Below are positions 43,222-56,261 of a stretch of DNA of 64,000 bases, one piece after another. This DNA is from Daphnia carinata. Its lineage: Eukaryota > Arthropoda > Branchiopoda > Diplostraca > Daphniidae. Numbering within the stretch: position 1 is the stretch's first letter; each line of letters starts with the position of its first letter. The position numbers were made by a program, and so were the translations under genes. The stretch lies in assembly GCF_022539665.2 (NCBI RefSeq), contig NC_081339.1, forward strand, positions 1 to 64,000, written 5' to 3'. The notes below the pieces were generated by a model, which did no database searches, was not told where the DNA came from, and saw only the letters and a list, made by a program, of their open reading frames with translations.

Positions 43222-46200
43222 TTATCCGGTGGGCAGGAGAACACCACACTATGAGGGTTTACGGCCGAAAAGGCCCATTGGTTTTGGCCTAAATATGCCA
43301 CTTCTGGGCCATTCCACTGTACAAATTGGGTTTGACAGTAAGAACCAATTTGTGACACGTCATTCGTAAATAAGGCAACAGCACAGGATGTACGAGCCCC
43401 CCGTTTGGAGAATCCAGTATGGAAAGCGCAAAGTTGTTTGTTAAGTTGACGGCAATTTAAAATTTCTATACTGGAAAGTTCGATGAATGTATCGAGATCT
43501 GGCGCAACCGCCAAAAAATCCGGAATGTTGGTAAAACGCACCCCGTGTGAACCGTTTTTTGTTGGTTTGGGAAGGGAAATGATCTGAAACAGATTGAAGT
43601 GTTGAGCATGGTCATAGATAGGAATATCAATGAACAGGCGAAAATGATTATTAATGACTGCAACTGACACTCGTGCTTCGCGATAGATAACCCATAAATC
43701 TTCGGATGGAATCGCCCAGCCCAATGGGAGATTAATATTGATGTCCGCTATTACCTTTTGAAGCATTGTTGGTGATAACATTTGTGGCGAGAGTCGTCCA
43801 TTGGCCAAGGCAGATAACCCGATTTCCCATGACTCAATTTGTTGCTGTAGCCACCCTAAAATGTGTTCCATGGTTTTAAATGTCGCGTCTAATTCTACGA
43901 AGTATTGCGTTTGTTGTACATGAATCAATTCATAAGACTTAATGTAGTCCATGATGTAATCTACTCTTTGTGTTAAAATCTCCGACTGATTTTGTAGCTC
44001 TGTCAAAAGGGCCAAGTTGAATCGTGTGATTTGTAGAGTCTCGTTGATAATTGACGCATGTTGATCCAGCAGGTGTATTACGGTTTTATCCGATTTCGAC
44101 AAAGCTTCGATGCGAGAATTGAGGTCTTGGAGATCTGCTTGAGTCGATACTCCGAATAGCCATTTTAACGTAGCACCTCCCAGGTCCAGGATACCCCGTT
44201 TTGGCCGCCGTGCCCCCGATAATGTGAGAGCACATGTTGCCAGGCGAGTCTTAGAATCATTCAATGTCCGCCCCATTAATCGTACTTGGTTATCAATTTT
44301 ACTGGCCGCCATAAAGCTGGTGGTGTCCCTCCATGCTGTACGCACGTCGTCTTTTTCAAATTTGATGCCATCCATGTGATGAGCGTGTGCTACTCGAGAA
44401 AGTTTCGCCAGATGGTCTTCTACTGCTGCAATTGATGTTTCGGCGTCATGGAGCAGGACGTCCGTAACTACCGTCCAGGAAGATTCGCTGATAGAAATGC
44501 TGGGCTGTTCTTTAAAGATTGCCGTATCCCGGATGATAATGCCGTCTTTCGACGGCAGCGCGTTACCAAACCCTAGTAACAAAAGATAGATGAGTCCGGC
44601 CATGAAAAAATTTGGTTTGCGCCGAATACGTGGGGGCAAGTCAATTGGGTTGCCTCGGTTGTTTATTGTCGATTGCTCGGTTATTGGAATTGGCGGTTGG
44701 GACGTCCTAGCTTCTGCAACTTCAACAGTAGCTTCGGGAGCAACATCTAACGAGCGCGATTGCGGAGGCAGGGAATGTAGTTGTCTGTGTTCCGTCACCT
44801 CTTGATCTGGTAGAGGTAGTTTGTACGACGCGGAGAGAGTGCGTGGATCTGACTCGACGATACGTTCGACGAACATTTTCATGCACACTACATGTACAAT
44901 ATCCGTTTTTTTCTTGCTATGTTGTAGCTGCACTTCATAGTTTACCGGGGTTGTTTGCCGTAGCACAATGTAAGGACCAATCCAGCGATGGAGTAATTTT
45001 TCTGATCTTCCATTTTTTCGGATAGGCTTGTAAATTAGAACTAAATCACCTTTTTGGAAGGTGATGTCGTTATGTCGGGCATCATACCCTTTCTTCTGTT
45101 TTTCTTGTACGTGTTGTATCCGCCGCCGAACTATGTGTCGAGCATTTTGAAGGTTCAACAATAATTGTTCAGCGTATGGTAACACTTCCTGTGATTCCGG
45201 TACCCAGGCCTGCGGGCATGTACCTACTAGCAAATCGATTGGGAGTACTGGCTCTCGCCCATATAGCAGAAAAAATGGGGAAAACCCAGTAGAATCTTGT
45301 CGTGAAGTGTTATATGCAAAACAAATGTGTTTTAGTTGTGCATCCCAGTCTTTTTGGTCTTCGGAAATATACATAGAAATCATGGTTGCCAATGTGTGGT
45401 TCATCCTTTCAACCTGGCCGTTTGATTGTGGATGGTAGCTAGATGTCGTTTTGTGTTGAATCCCTAAGGTACGTAGAACGGTTTGTGTGATATCAGCCAT
45501 AAAACACTTTCCTCGATCTGATATGAGTTTTTCCGGCATTCCGTGACGTAACACAATGTGTTCCACCAAGAATTTTGATACTACATCCGCCTTCCCTGAG
45601 GGCAATGGTGAAAGTTCGACCCATTTAGTGAGGTAATCAACCGCTACAATGATCATTTTATTCCCGCCGTGGGATATCGTGAACGGCCCCAGTAGATCAA
45701 TCCCCACATTTTGAAATGGGCGAGACACTCGAATGCACTGTAATAGTCCTGCAGGCTTGATTTTTGGACTTTTCCGGGATTGACAAAGCTTACAAGATTT
45801 AACGTAAGACACTACCTCCTTTTCTAACCCGGGCCAATGAAAGCGTTGTCCAATTTTTGCAAGAGTTTTGTGAATCCCCAAATGTCCAGCTGTAGGGTCG
45901 TCATGGTATTTAGTCAGAACGATATGCGTGTATTCTGGAGGAACGCACAAGCGAAGATATGTCTGACCCCAACAGTGTTTAATTTTGAATAGTTTCCCAT
46001 TTTTCAAGCAAAATCGTCTACCCGCCGATCGGTTATTCTCCAGTTTTGTAATGATCGATCTCCACAAATGATTGTCCCGTTGTTTAGCAGTCAACTCGTC
46101 CCAGTCTTTGTTCGTGAATGATTCGTTGTTTGCGTAACTAAGAGTTCCAATTGTAACGCATCTTTCTTCGTCGTTTGTGTCCTCGGAATTGAGCGGAAAA

Positions 46201-47660
46201 CGTGAGAGGCAGTCTGCATTGGTGTGTAATTTCCCACTGCGGTATCGAATTTCTACTTCATATTCTAACAGACAAAGGCTCCAACGTGCCAATCGACCGG
46301 CCAAATCTTTCTTCGTGCGTAACCAGCAAAGGGCTTCGTGGTCCGTGATGATAATGATCTTACACCCCCATATGAATCCTCGGAATTTCTGCAAGGCCCA
46401 GATAAGCGCTAAGCACTCTTTTTCTGTAATGGAGTAGTTTAGTTCGGCTTTTGAGAGTAGCCGACTGGCATACGCCAAGGGAAATTCTTTTCCCTCCTTT
46501 GATTGTGACAAAACAGCTCCGATGCCATAGCCGCACGCATCTGACATTATCATCATTGGGGATTCGTAGTCTGGATGTGCCAATATGGGTGCTGATGTCA
46601 ATGCTTTTTTGAGAACCGTAAAGCTGTTTCGTTGTTCATCTCCCCAGAGAAATGTCGCCCCTTTCTTAGTCAGAGCCGTCAAAGGCTGAGCGATTTTTGC
46701 AAATCCTGCTATATGTCGTCGGTAGTATGAGCATAATCCCAAAAAGCTTTGTATCTGTTTGATTTTGGTACTTGTAGTTTTTCCTTGATTACATTCCGGA
46801 AAATCCCGAACCGCTACTATTTTGTCCGGGTCGGGGGCAATGCCTTGTTTTGACACTATGTGTCCTAAAACTTTAAGCGTAGTCATAGCGAACTGACATT
46901 TAGATCCTTTCAATTTTAAACCCGCTTTGTCTAGGCAGGACAGAACCGAAATAAGGCGAAGTAGATGGGTTTCAAAGGTAGGGGCGTATACCACCACATC
47001 ATCCAAATATACCAAACATGACGACCATCGAAGACCGCCCAATATAATGTCCATTGCTCGTTGAAATGAACTAGGACCATTTGAGAGACCAAAGGGCAGT
47101 ACCTTGAAGTGATATAGTCCATCCGCTGTAATGAAGGCTGTTTTTTCTCGATCTTCTTTACGCAAAGGAAGCTGATGATACCCCGACTGGAGATCCATTA
47201 TTGAAAAATATTCGGCGCCTTCCAGCTTGCTTAAAATATCCGAAATGCGTGGTAACGGGTACACATCCCTAATTGTGACCTCATTTAAACCGCGGTAGTC
47301 CACACAAAATCGCCATGACCCATCTTTTTTTTTAATGAGCACCACCGGAGCACCCCATGGACTATCGGATCGTTCGATAATGCCTGCTTTTAACATATCT
47401 TCGGATAAAGTTTGAACTATTTTTCGGGCTTTCCACGCACTAGGATATGGACGTTGACACACTGGAGTTGTACCTTCTTTCAGATTTATTGGATGTTCTG
47501 CCATGGTACAGTAACCGATATCCGTATCTGATGATGCAAACGTTTGCCGATAACTTTGTAGTAGAGCCATCAGAGAGAGTTTTTGTTGCGGGCTCAAGTC
47601 AGGGTTAATGTTGGTTTCGAGGCTGGTTTCTGACATGTTTTTTTGACGGTAGGGTATCAT
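43023..47660 (-). pseudogene. pol-env: Element C Pol and Env ectodomain, cut off from Gag
   Basis: A 1545-codon frame begins just before reverse transcriptase and covers RT, RNase H, integrase and the Env ectodomain as in element B. It is separated from Gag and protease (47605-49926) by the loss of two bases near 47644 relative to B. A handful of amino-acid differences from B (for example Asn to Ile after HLLRL in RT, Leu to Trp in PQALV, Arg for Gln in PRCPQ) are otherwise conservative in number. The RT and integrase catalytic residues are intact. Confidence 0.85.
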
Positions 47661-49926
47661 TTGAAACGACTTGGTTCACTCCATCGAACGAGTCAGGGAG
47701 ATCACAAACTACCACGTCGTCCGTATAAGGTTGGAGAGTCCCTAGAGTAGAATGTTTGTTTAACCAGACCGGAATGGCCGACAGATTGGTCACTGGGAGC
47801 GATCGTGTTGTGTTAGACAGCACTGCATGACCCACTGACAGTGATTTAGTTGAAAGCAACTTTTCCGACGGAGTAAACAGAAAAACCCCGGGAAACTGAG
47901 TGTCCAAGGTCGTAAGAACCGGTACGACCGAAAATGCCGGAATTATACACTCTTCCAGCGACCAAAGTTTAGTGTGTCGAACGGGTGGTTCCGGGAAGTT
48001 CAACGCAAAAGATGGCAGGTCCCCCAAAATAACGTGTGCTTGTTCGCCAGTGTAATCCACATGAAGGTGACCAAATTGTCGCAAAAAGTCGTTTCCCATT
48101 AAAAACTCAATCTCATTCATGGGCAACACTACTGCTGTTCCTGAAGCCGTTTTATTGCGATATGTGATGGAAATCTGTGCCCCTCCTAGTGGCACAGCAC
48201 GAGTTCCATTTGCTAGGACAATGGCCGGTCCGTGCCATTCTTGAAGAAGGTAGCCAGTACGATGTAAAAGTGTTGGAGACATAACGCTAATCGCTGCACC
48301 AGTATCAACCACCGCATTGGTAGTCACTGGCCCACACGTTACAATTTCTTTAATTAAGTGGGACGTATCTGACCTCCAAGCTCCGTTGTCCTCCTGGTGA
48401 TGGCAGGTGTTAGGTTGCGGAACCGTTGGTGAAACAAGATCACCATCGGTCTCTTGTTGAAGATAGTGATCCGGAAAAGGAAAATCGATGTGATGAACTG
48501 GAAAAGTTGAACAATTTTGCGTGTCTCCAGACGGCATCGTTTGAATATTATTAACTGGTCGGTGTTGTACATTGTTTCGTGGGCCTGAAAGTCCCTGCTG
48601 ATTATTGTTAACTGGTTGTTCTTGTCTATTGTTTTGTTGAAATCGGAAATCCTGTCCTCGATAATAGGAGGAAGATGGGTTTTTGAAGCAACGTGAATCC
48701 GTATGTCCCGCTCTTGAACAAAAACCGCAAATAAAACGTCCTTCCGTCGTCCTCCTATTGCGACCCGACTGATTCCAATTGGATGCTCCCGAAACGTTGA
48801 GCGATCGCGGTGAGACGGCTGTTTGAGGTTTACTGAGATGTTCAATCGTTTGTTGAAGACCGGTTAACAATCCCGCTAATTCCTTGACCAGTTTCGTCGA
48901 CGCCGCTGTTGACGAATCAGGAACGTCTGGAGTCACGGCTAACAGCGATTGTGAAAGAACTTTTCGGTTTACTAAACTGTTGGCCTCGGCGTGTAATTTG
49001 GCTACGTCCAGGAATTCCGTCGTCGATGCTGGTTGTAGGGGATAGATCTTCTGTAACAATGTTGGTTTCAATCCACGATACAAGTGCTGGAGCTGCTGCT
49101 CCTGCGACATAGTCGGATTGACTATGCGACACATATTTATTATGTCGTAAAAATATGCCACTACGTCTTCCTCATTTCCTTGTTCTCTCTGTCTGAGTTT
49201 GCACTCCTGAACTAGTGAAAAATTTGCTTGTCGAAAAGCCGCCGAAAATTGTGATTTGAGACCGGTAGCCGCCGGTAAGTTGGGTAATGTGGGATCAGTT
49301 GGGTCTGGACGTGCCGGTAAATCTTCCCAATGATTCGGATGAGTATGCACGAGGAACCATTTACGAGCTGGCCCCTCTAGATACATCACGAAATTTCTCG
49401 CTTGATCAGCATCTGACCACCGATTATATGTCGCAGCTAATTCAAACCGTTCTAGCCAATCCACTGCGTCTTCTTCCAGCGTAGCTGAAAAGATGGGGGG
49501 TGCGATGAACTTTTGAACACTTGCCGCCATGTTCGCCAAAGAGAATAGACGTAAAGGAGGCAGTAAGGAAGCTCTACTGGACGAGGAATCGTCGTCGGAA
49601 TCCGCTGATGAATTTTCTGAAGACTCCTCGTCAGTGCCGTGCTGTACCAGTGAAGCTTCTTCTGAGAAAACCGAACTCGAGGAAGACGGCGTCTGAGGTG
49701 TCCCCCGTGCAACTGTTTGCTCCGTATTCGTGTATGCGTCTTCCAGTTGTGGAAGTCGGGATGAAAGAAAAAGTTCAGGGTGAAGTCGCCGGCTGGGGGG
49801 CCGTCCACACGTTGGATATCGTGAAGATCGTTTTTTTATTTCACTCATGTATAACACCTCACGAGAATGTATCCGTTGGGGATACCACTTTAGCAAGTTC
49901 ACGCAACGTAGATCCGAGAGAAACAC
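47605..49926 (-). pseudogene. gag-pro: Element C Gag and protease, truncated by frameshift
   Basis: A 773-codon frame with the Gag capsid-like domain, the CCHC knuckle and the DTGAA protease, ending 18 codons after the 2-nt deletion. It would still make Gag and protease, so the RNA could be packaged, possibly by proteins from an intact relative. Confidence 0.85.
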
Positions 49927-50772
49927 ACGGAAACTACGTAGTTTTCAAAAATTGATCGTCGAGATAAAAGAGCAAAGTACATGAAACGAGAGACGATTTT
50001 AGTAAGGTGAAATGAAACACGGGTTGAAATAGGGAATACGAACAGAACTTAGCGAAACTTGAATTAAATGGGTTGAACGAGAATACGAGTTGAGTAATAA
50101 AAAATTAATTGCAAAGAGAAAAAAAAAAAAAAAAAAATAAAAATAAAAAAAAAAAAAAAAAAAATACGAACGGGGCTCAACCGAAGACGATTTAAACGGG
50201 GTCGAACGGAATACGCGTTGAGTACAAAATACGAACGGGGCTCAACGAAAGATGATTTAAACGGGGTCGAACGGACTACGCGTTGAGTACAAAATACGAA
50301 CGGGGCTCAACGAAAGACGATTTAAACGGGGTAAAACAATAATTTGCTATACGCAATAAACGGACTGTAAGGAAAAATTTCTACGAAACAAGAATCAAAA
50401 CGAGAGAGTCGAATGAAGGAAGCGAAAGGAAATGAAACACGGGTTGAATATGGAATATGAACAGAACTCAGCGAAAGGTGAATTAAATGGGGTGAACGGG
50501 AATACGAGTTGAGTAAAAAAAAATAAATTAAAAAAAAATACGAACGGGGCTCAACCATAGATGATTTGAACGGGGTAAAACAATAATTTGCTATAAGGAG
50601 TAAACGGACTGTAAGGAAGGATTTCTACAAACAATAATCAGAACAAGCGAGTCGAATGAAGGAAGCGAAAGGAAATGTGAAATTTCCTCCTTTGGGGGAA
50701 AAATCAACAGAAGAAGAACGATAAACAAGAAAACAGAACAAAAAACAAAATGCGACCTGTATCTCCACCAAT
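49927..50772 (-). repeat. Element C leader with tandem repeats
   Basis: The same ~65-bp units (50165-50335) and primer binding site as element B, with different lengths of the A/TAAAAA tract (50118-50163). Confidence 0.7.
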
Positions 50773-51167
50773 TGTGACGGGGAACTGCGGGGAAGCCGAT
50801 GTAAGAGGGTAAGAACACTTGAGACAGTAATTAGAGGAGAACGGGGTGTATTTCGAAGGAACAATCTAAGACACTTTCTGAAGAAGACTGAACCCCGAAC
50901 CTACTTAGGCTCGGGGTATTTAAAGGCAAGGATCACCCTGTTACGGGTGACGCCGGAAGAATCTAGGAAAAGATGGTCATCTAGATAACACCTAGATGAC
51001 CGCTACGACGTTCTAACCCTTTTTCTAGGGTAAAGTAGAAAGTGTATACGGAAGGAGTAGTTAAGATGGTCAAGTAGATAACTCTACTTGACCTTACAGT
51101 TCAAGACGAGAGAAGAGTTGCACGTGAAATCCATTAACACGTGTGTGTCCTTCGATTCCACGTGACA
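50773..51167 (-). repeat. 5' LTR of element C
   Basis: 395 bp, identical as read to the other three LTRs of the B/C family. Confidence 0.92.
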
Positions 51168-52623
51168 ATATCATGAGGATAGCTTAGCATGGAGGAAGTC
51201 CGCTTTTTGAGGGAGGTACAAGGGGTACAAAGTAGCTTCCATTTTATTTTAATATATTACATATACTATTAGAGATAGCTTTCCCGTTAAAACACATTAG
51301 CCGAATATCTACGCTAGAACTCTTAAAAAACAACAACAACTAACTACGCAATGGTGGGGAATCAGGAAAAATTATGCAAAAGAAATGGAACAGTGCGATG
51401 AAGGATTCCCACCATACCCTGTAGCTGTACCTCACCCCCATCGCTGCCGTATTCCACCTGTCGTGATGGCAATGGAGGAACGGGAATCAGAATAAGTTAT
51501 CTCAAGAGCAGCAGAAATGAAAACAAAACGACTTGGAACATCCTGAACAGTTTTCCGTAGATGAGCAGAGAAGCAAAAGGTTTTAGTAGAGCAAAAGAAA
51601 GCCGAAAGCGTTTCGGTGATACCGAAACAAGTTCCAGTAGGTGTACCCCAACCGGTGCAAGTTCCAGCTGTGCAAACGAAACCGGAACAGGTTCCAATAG
51701 AAGAAAAGAAACCTGAAGACGTCCCGGTTATGCGTACGAAGCCATTTGTTTTAGGGAATTCATTTTCTACCAACTGATGATGGGAAGTTTTAAAATTCGG
51801 AAATCACTGATCCTCGTACTGTCTCTTCTTGTTGCATAAAAGCGCTCTCATACCAATAGTTAGATGTGAAGATCTTCAGCTCCAGTTTATTACATGACAA
51901 AAGACGGTAGGGGAGGTAGGGCGTTGTTGGAACACAAAACTTATTTTTGTTCCGTACGATTACAAAAATCGTCTAAGTAAACTAAAAAATATATAGATTT
52001 GTAGCTAGTTATCTCAGCTACATAACAGTATTTTTTTTGGGTAGGTTCGGCAAAGTTGAACATCTGCTATGTGTAAAAAACTGGAGGTACCCCAAGTTGT
52101 TTCAATTGCCAATTGTACTCGGCAATTGAAACAGGGCGTCTGGGCAATTGAAACGTGGGTTTTCCCATAAGAGAACTCCCTGTTTTATGAAGAAACTAAA
52201 ATGACGATATCTCAGAATCTGGGATACGTATTTTGATGATTTTTTTACAGTAATATAAAGAATTTTAATCTTTATTTTTTAAGATATTTTATAACTTTCT
52301 ATAGTAACTAAATATTATTTAATGATTTTCGGTAGTTTTCTGAATTAGGTTCAGAACCCTGTTAGTAATCCAAAGAACGGTTAATAGTATGGAGATCAAA
52401 TTTTTATTATCGAATATTGCATGTCCAGCTTTACATCATAATTGTTGTTAAATGTCGGTAATTTAATTTTTAAAATTTAATTTCTTTCATCAACGTTGTA
52501 AATACAAACACAGACATTGTGGCAGACGATATATGTCAGCCACCCAGCAGACGAAATAAAACACAAAATAACAACATTCAAAAACAAATTGAAAAAAGAG
52601 CTCTGCTAATACCAACTTGGTCT
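51168..52623. other. Intergenic with a Pro-Val repeat remnant and short inverted repeats
   Basis: On the plus strand 51595-51777 encodes a periodic IPKQVPVGVPQPVQVPA-type segment ending in a double stop. The upstream frames (GFPPYPVAVPHPHRCRIPP near 51400) are broken, so this looks like a decayed secreted or structural gene. At 52099-52154 the 12-mer GGCAATTGAAAC occurs twice directly and once inverted. The rest is AT-rich. Confidence 0.35.
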
Positions 52624-52684
52624 CCGTCACCTATGCCAACTGTTTGGCTCTTGCATTGAGCCAGACAGTTGGCTTAGGTGACGG
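52624..52684. repeat. Imperfect 27-bp-arm palindrome upstream of the KDZ transposase
   Basis: CCGTCACCTATGCCAACTGT and its continuation to 52650 pair with 52658-52684 with two mismatches across 27 bp, around a 7-nt loop TTGCATT. It lies 190 bp before the transposase start. It may be a transposon subterminal structure. Confidence 0.7.
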
Positions 52685-52875
52685 GTTTTTCGAAGTCTCT
52701 TCTAACTGATGCCCTTATTCCTGTTGAGCGCAATTGCCTGTATGTCGGCTTTGACATTTGAATTTCGTCTGCTTTAGTGACGCTTCAGTGATTTGTTTTG
52801 ACATTTGGACATTTAAGTGACATTTTTAATTTCGTAGCAGTGAAACCCAAGAGAAGAAATCGTGTAATTTTCAAA

Positions 52876-55800
52876 ATGGAATCTAAAAGCAGGAAGCGAG
52901 TCGTAGTATGGGAGGAAAGAGGACCGAAAAAGTGTAGAAAAAAATATATAAAACAACAGATCCCAAGCAAATCGACTGGGCTTCGAGTTAAAAAGCTATC
53001 TGTGATCGATAACGTCAGGTGCAAACAGCCTTCGGTCGACACTATATCAAGTATAACTAACACTAACTAACACTACTTATCAACCCATTTTTAAAGTAAC
53101 GTTTGGTTGTTTTCAATAAGTAACATTGCTGCGATGGAATACCCAGGCACTTCAAGTGCTTTCCAATCTGATGCTGGACCTGCTGCGAATACAGATAACC
53201 TTTGTCCGTTTGTTGAGGACTAAGTAAAAAATTATCAATGATTGCAATTCTCTCACAAATTCTCGTTTTAGATAACACAGATCTACTCGCTGTCCTACAA
53301 AGAAACCGAACAAGAAATAACAATTCAAAAGTCTTCTGGCTACATTAAAACTACTGAAGAATACCAAGAGAGTGAGACACTTTGGAAGAGCCGCATGGAA
53401 ATGAAAGAAAAAGAATTCAAAGAACACCGGTATTTCCTCTATGAAAAAATTCAAGAACAAACTTGTGGTGCAGGGACTTTTTCTTGTATTCGTTGCCATG
53501 CACCAAGCTTTGTACGTTGTGCGACATGTCTTCAAAATTTTTGTGGGAAGTGTGATTTGGACACACACTGCCTACTTTTCACCCATCAGCGTACTCTTTT
53601 GCATACGGATCTGCTACGTATCCTTGGGCCATCCGAATTTCTAGGTCATGCAAGAGCAATCTCAATCATAGGTATAAATGTATAATCACTATGTTTGGAT
53701 TCAGACTAATTCCTTTTTCTTTGGACAGATATTCCGGTTCCCCTATATGAGCCAGCTTGCTGCAATTCATGTTTTGCAGCAGGTTCCATGAAGCTCCGAT
53801 GAGGTCCCACCAAAGTCGCTGTTGTAACCAAAGAAGGCCGCTTTGATTTAAAAAACACAGAATTCTGGTGCTCCGAATGCAAGCAGTCTCGTTTGGCCAC
53901 TAATGAGGAGTACATGTGTTCAGGATAATGGCCTGGCTCGCTGTCAAATTGCTCCTACTTCTTCGAAGAAAATTTATTAAGAATGTGGCATCGCTTAAGG
54001 CACAAAACACCAGGAACATCCGAACGGAAGTTTATCGAAACCCTTGAGGAAATCTCTTTGGATTGCAACCGGGTAAGTCGAGTAGATATAATTAAATCAA
54101 AAATGAAAATTCTTATCTTAAAACTAGTTGTTTTCTTGAGCAGGTTAACATCATCAACAGGACACTTTTTAATCGCGCTCGTAGAGAGTTTGAATATTTT
54201 ACTTGCCTGAAAGAAAAGGAAATCCTCCGACGCCATGGCAATTGTAAAATATGTGGTAACCATCCTTATGGAATGCACGCGGATGCGAATCGAAAACTAT
54301 ACCGATTTGCGTCAGCAAAAGAGTAAGCATAATTGGTTTAAAACTATTGTATTTACTTATTAATATCGTTAACTTATTTAAGTCGTCAAGGAGAATCCTT
54401 ATATGGAGACGTAAAAATGGCTAGCGATCAGTTACAACTGGAACATATTTCAAAAATAGAAGAAAAGATCCCGAAGGTATATCCTCTTTCATCAACAGTC
54501 GTCTATATTTTAAGTATAAATTTTCTTAGGGTAAAGGAGATGATGCATGTGGCTCATCGACATGGAAGGCTGCCCGGGGTGATTCTTCAAGTAAAAGGAA
54601 TTTGGACATCACCGGTCTGGAAATGATGAGTTGCTCTCATGGCACAGTGATTTTCTCGGCCAACTTGTTCAAGGGAGAAACATTCAAACATACCCATCTC
54701 CAGCATCTGAAGTCACACCAAATGGGGACAAAGTTTTTGTGCAACGACGTTGTTTGCAAGTATTGGCCTTTCGCTACTAAAGAGAGCAATCTTTTCGGCG
54801 AATCTAATCCGGAATACAAGAAGCTAACTGAGGACATGGTTCCCTTTCTTTCCCGCTTTCATGGTCTAGGCCATTCATGGGCTTGCAGGGTAAATACATA
54901 TTTAAATATTTCAACCAATATATTGACGAGTCAATCGTATGCCCTTTTAGGTACTCTATAATGGACATTGGCAAAAGGATGTAGCGGATATGTTAGGAGA
55001 AGAACAAGAACAAGTTTTTTCCTATATGGCCCGTCTCGGTACAACGACGAAGCATCAAAGCAGAGCCAGTATATTTGTTTATTTGTACGCATTTAGTTCT
55101 TTTAACGAGACATTTTAAATATTTTGTGCAGGTAGGAGAGACGATATAACAAGCGCTATTCTCGCCTATAATGTAGACAAAGAAAAACGTATGATGGCTG
55201 CGCTTTGTTTACGGTTAAACAGAGTAAGTCTTATTTATTTTATTGACTCTGAGTTCTCCAAATAACAGAATTTTGTAGGCCAGACGCAAATCTAATTTTT
55301 ATGAGAAGAAATTACAAGACCTTCTTGACCACCGTGGCCTAAAGGAGGAACTTCTACCACAAATTCTGATCAGATTGAAGAATCAAGCAAAACTTGTGAA
55401 AAGTAAAAATCTTAACAGCGATTGGGACGTTGAGCTACTCCAAAAAGAAATTGAAGGTGAATGCCACATGATCAAAGTTCTACATACTCGTAACGCGACT
55501 TTCTTTGGTAAATATCTTTGACTACTAAATATCTCATTGTAGTCATCTATTTTTCCGCTTTAAAATCATTTAGATACCTGCAAGACACGTACAAGCAATA
55601 GGAAGATAATGTCGAAAAAGAAAAAACGAGTGGATACGATTGTCAAGTTACTTCAACAGAAGGGTATAATCGTGTCCGAGGAGAACACGGACACAGGATT
55701 TTTTCCTTGGCATCAAAACAACAAAAGTACGTAAGATGTTTCCTGTTCACTTTGTTGTATTTTTTAATAAGTCTTATTTTGTAGATTTCCTCGGCGAAGA

Positions 55801-56261
55801 CTATGAGCTGATCGACACTTGGATGCTCGGGCTTCGTTATCAGGAAGCTATTACCAAAACTCAAAGGGAAATGGGAGAATTCACGCGATCCCTCACGTCT
55901 CTCTGCAAGGATCTTCACAGAGATATAAAGAACTATGAAAGTAAGTTCTCATTTATTGTAGTTAATGTAACCATATTAATGATTTTTATATCCAGGATTA
56001 AGACCTATTACTCTTCTCGACTATAGTCGATCAGTAATGGCCAACACAGAAATTGTCCGCCTCAGCGGAATCATCAGCGACGCTGTTCATGTGTTTACCG
56101 AAGCGCTCCAGTTCAGAGAGGACATAGAAATTAATCCTCAGGAATTCATAGACAGAATAGAAAAAGAAGATAATCTATTAGATTCTCTGCAAGAAGCATC
56201 TGGTGATGATTATTATACCGACAGCGGAGAAGAATCATCAGAAGAGGAGGGAGAAAACTAA
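52876..56261 (+). pseudogene. Kyakuja-Dileera-Zisupton (KDZ) type transposase, multi-exon, two nonsense codons
   Basis: About 12-13 exons with GT-AG introns of 50-75 bp. They include 53275-53671, 53729-54072, 54144-54322, 54383-54476, 54530-54889, 54951-55068, 55132-55223, 55279-55507, 55574-55726, 55785-55940 and 55996-56261. A basic first exon starts at 52876. The N-terminal part has a Cys-rich cluster (CIRCHAPSFVRCATC, CGKCDLDTHC), as in CxC-type KDZ proteins. The core shows YGMHADANRKLYRF, LDITGLEMMSCSHG, LCNDVVCKYWP, RFHGLGHSWAC and GEEQEQVFSYMARLG, carrying plausible catalytic D, D and E. An acidic tail follows. In-frame TGA (53800-53802) and TAA (53926-53928) inactivate it. AATAAA lies at 56324. 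KDZ elements are DNA transposons known from fungi and animals. Confidence 0.75.

Larger units (their letters stand above)
42237..51167 (-). mobile_element. Envelope-bearing gypsy retrotransposon C, sister of B
   Basis: 8931 bp, the same structure as element B with 395-bp LTRs identical as read and a 4-bp target duplication ATAT (42233-42236 and 51168-51171). It differs from B by scattered substitutions, poly-A length changes in the leader, and a 2-nt deletion near 47644 that splits Gag-Pol. It is recent but probably not autonomous. Confidence 0.92.

Noticed and set aside
48354..48845. 163-codon minus frame inside Gag of elements B and C
   Set aside because: Alternative register of the Gag coding sequence; no independent domain or start signal.
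51432..51773. 113-codon minus-strand frame rich in Thr, Ser, Gly and Cys
   Set aside because: It is the antisense of the Pro-Val repeat on the plus strand, which has the more protein-like periodicity.
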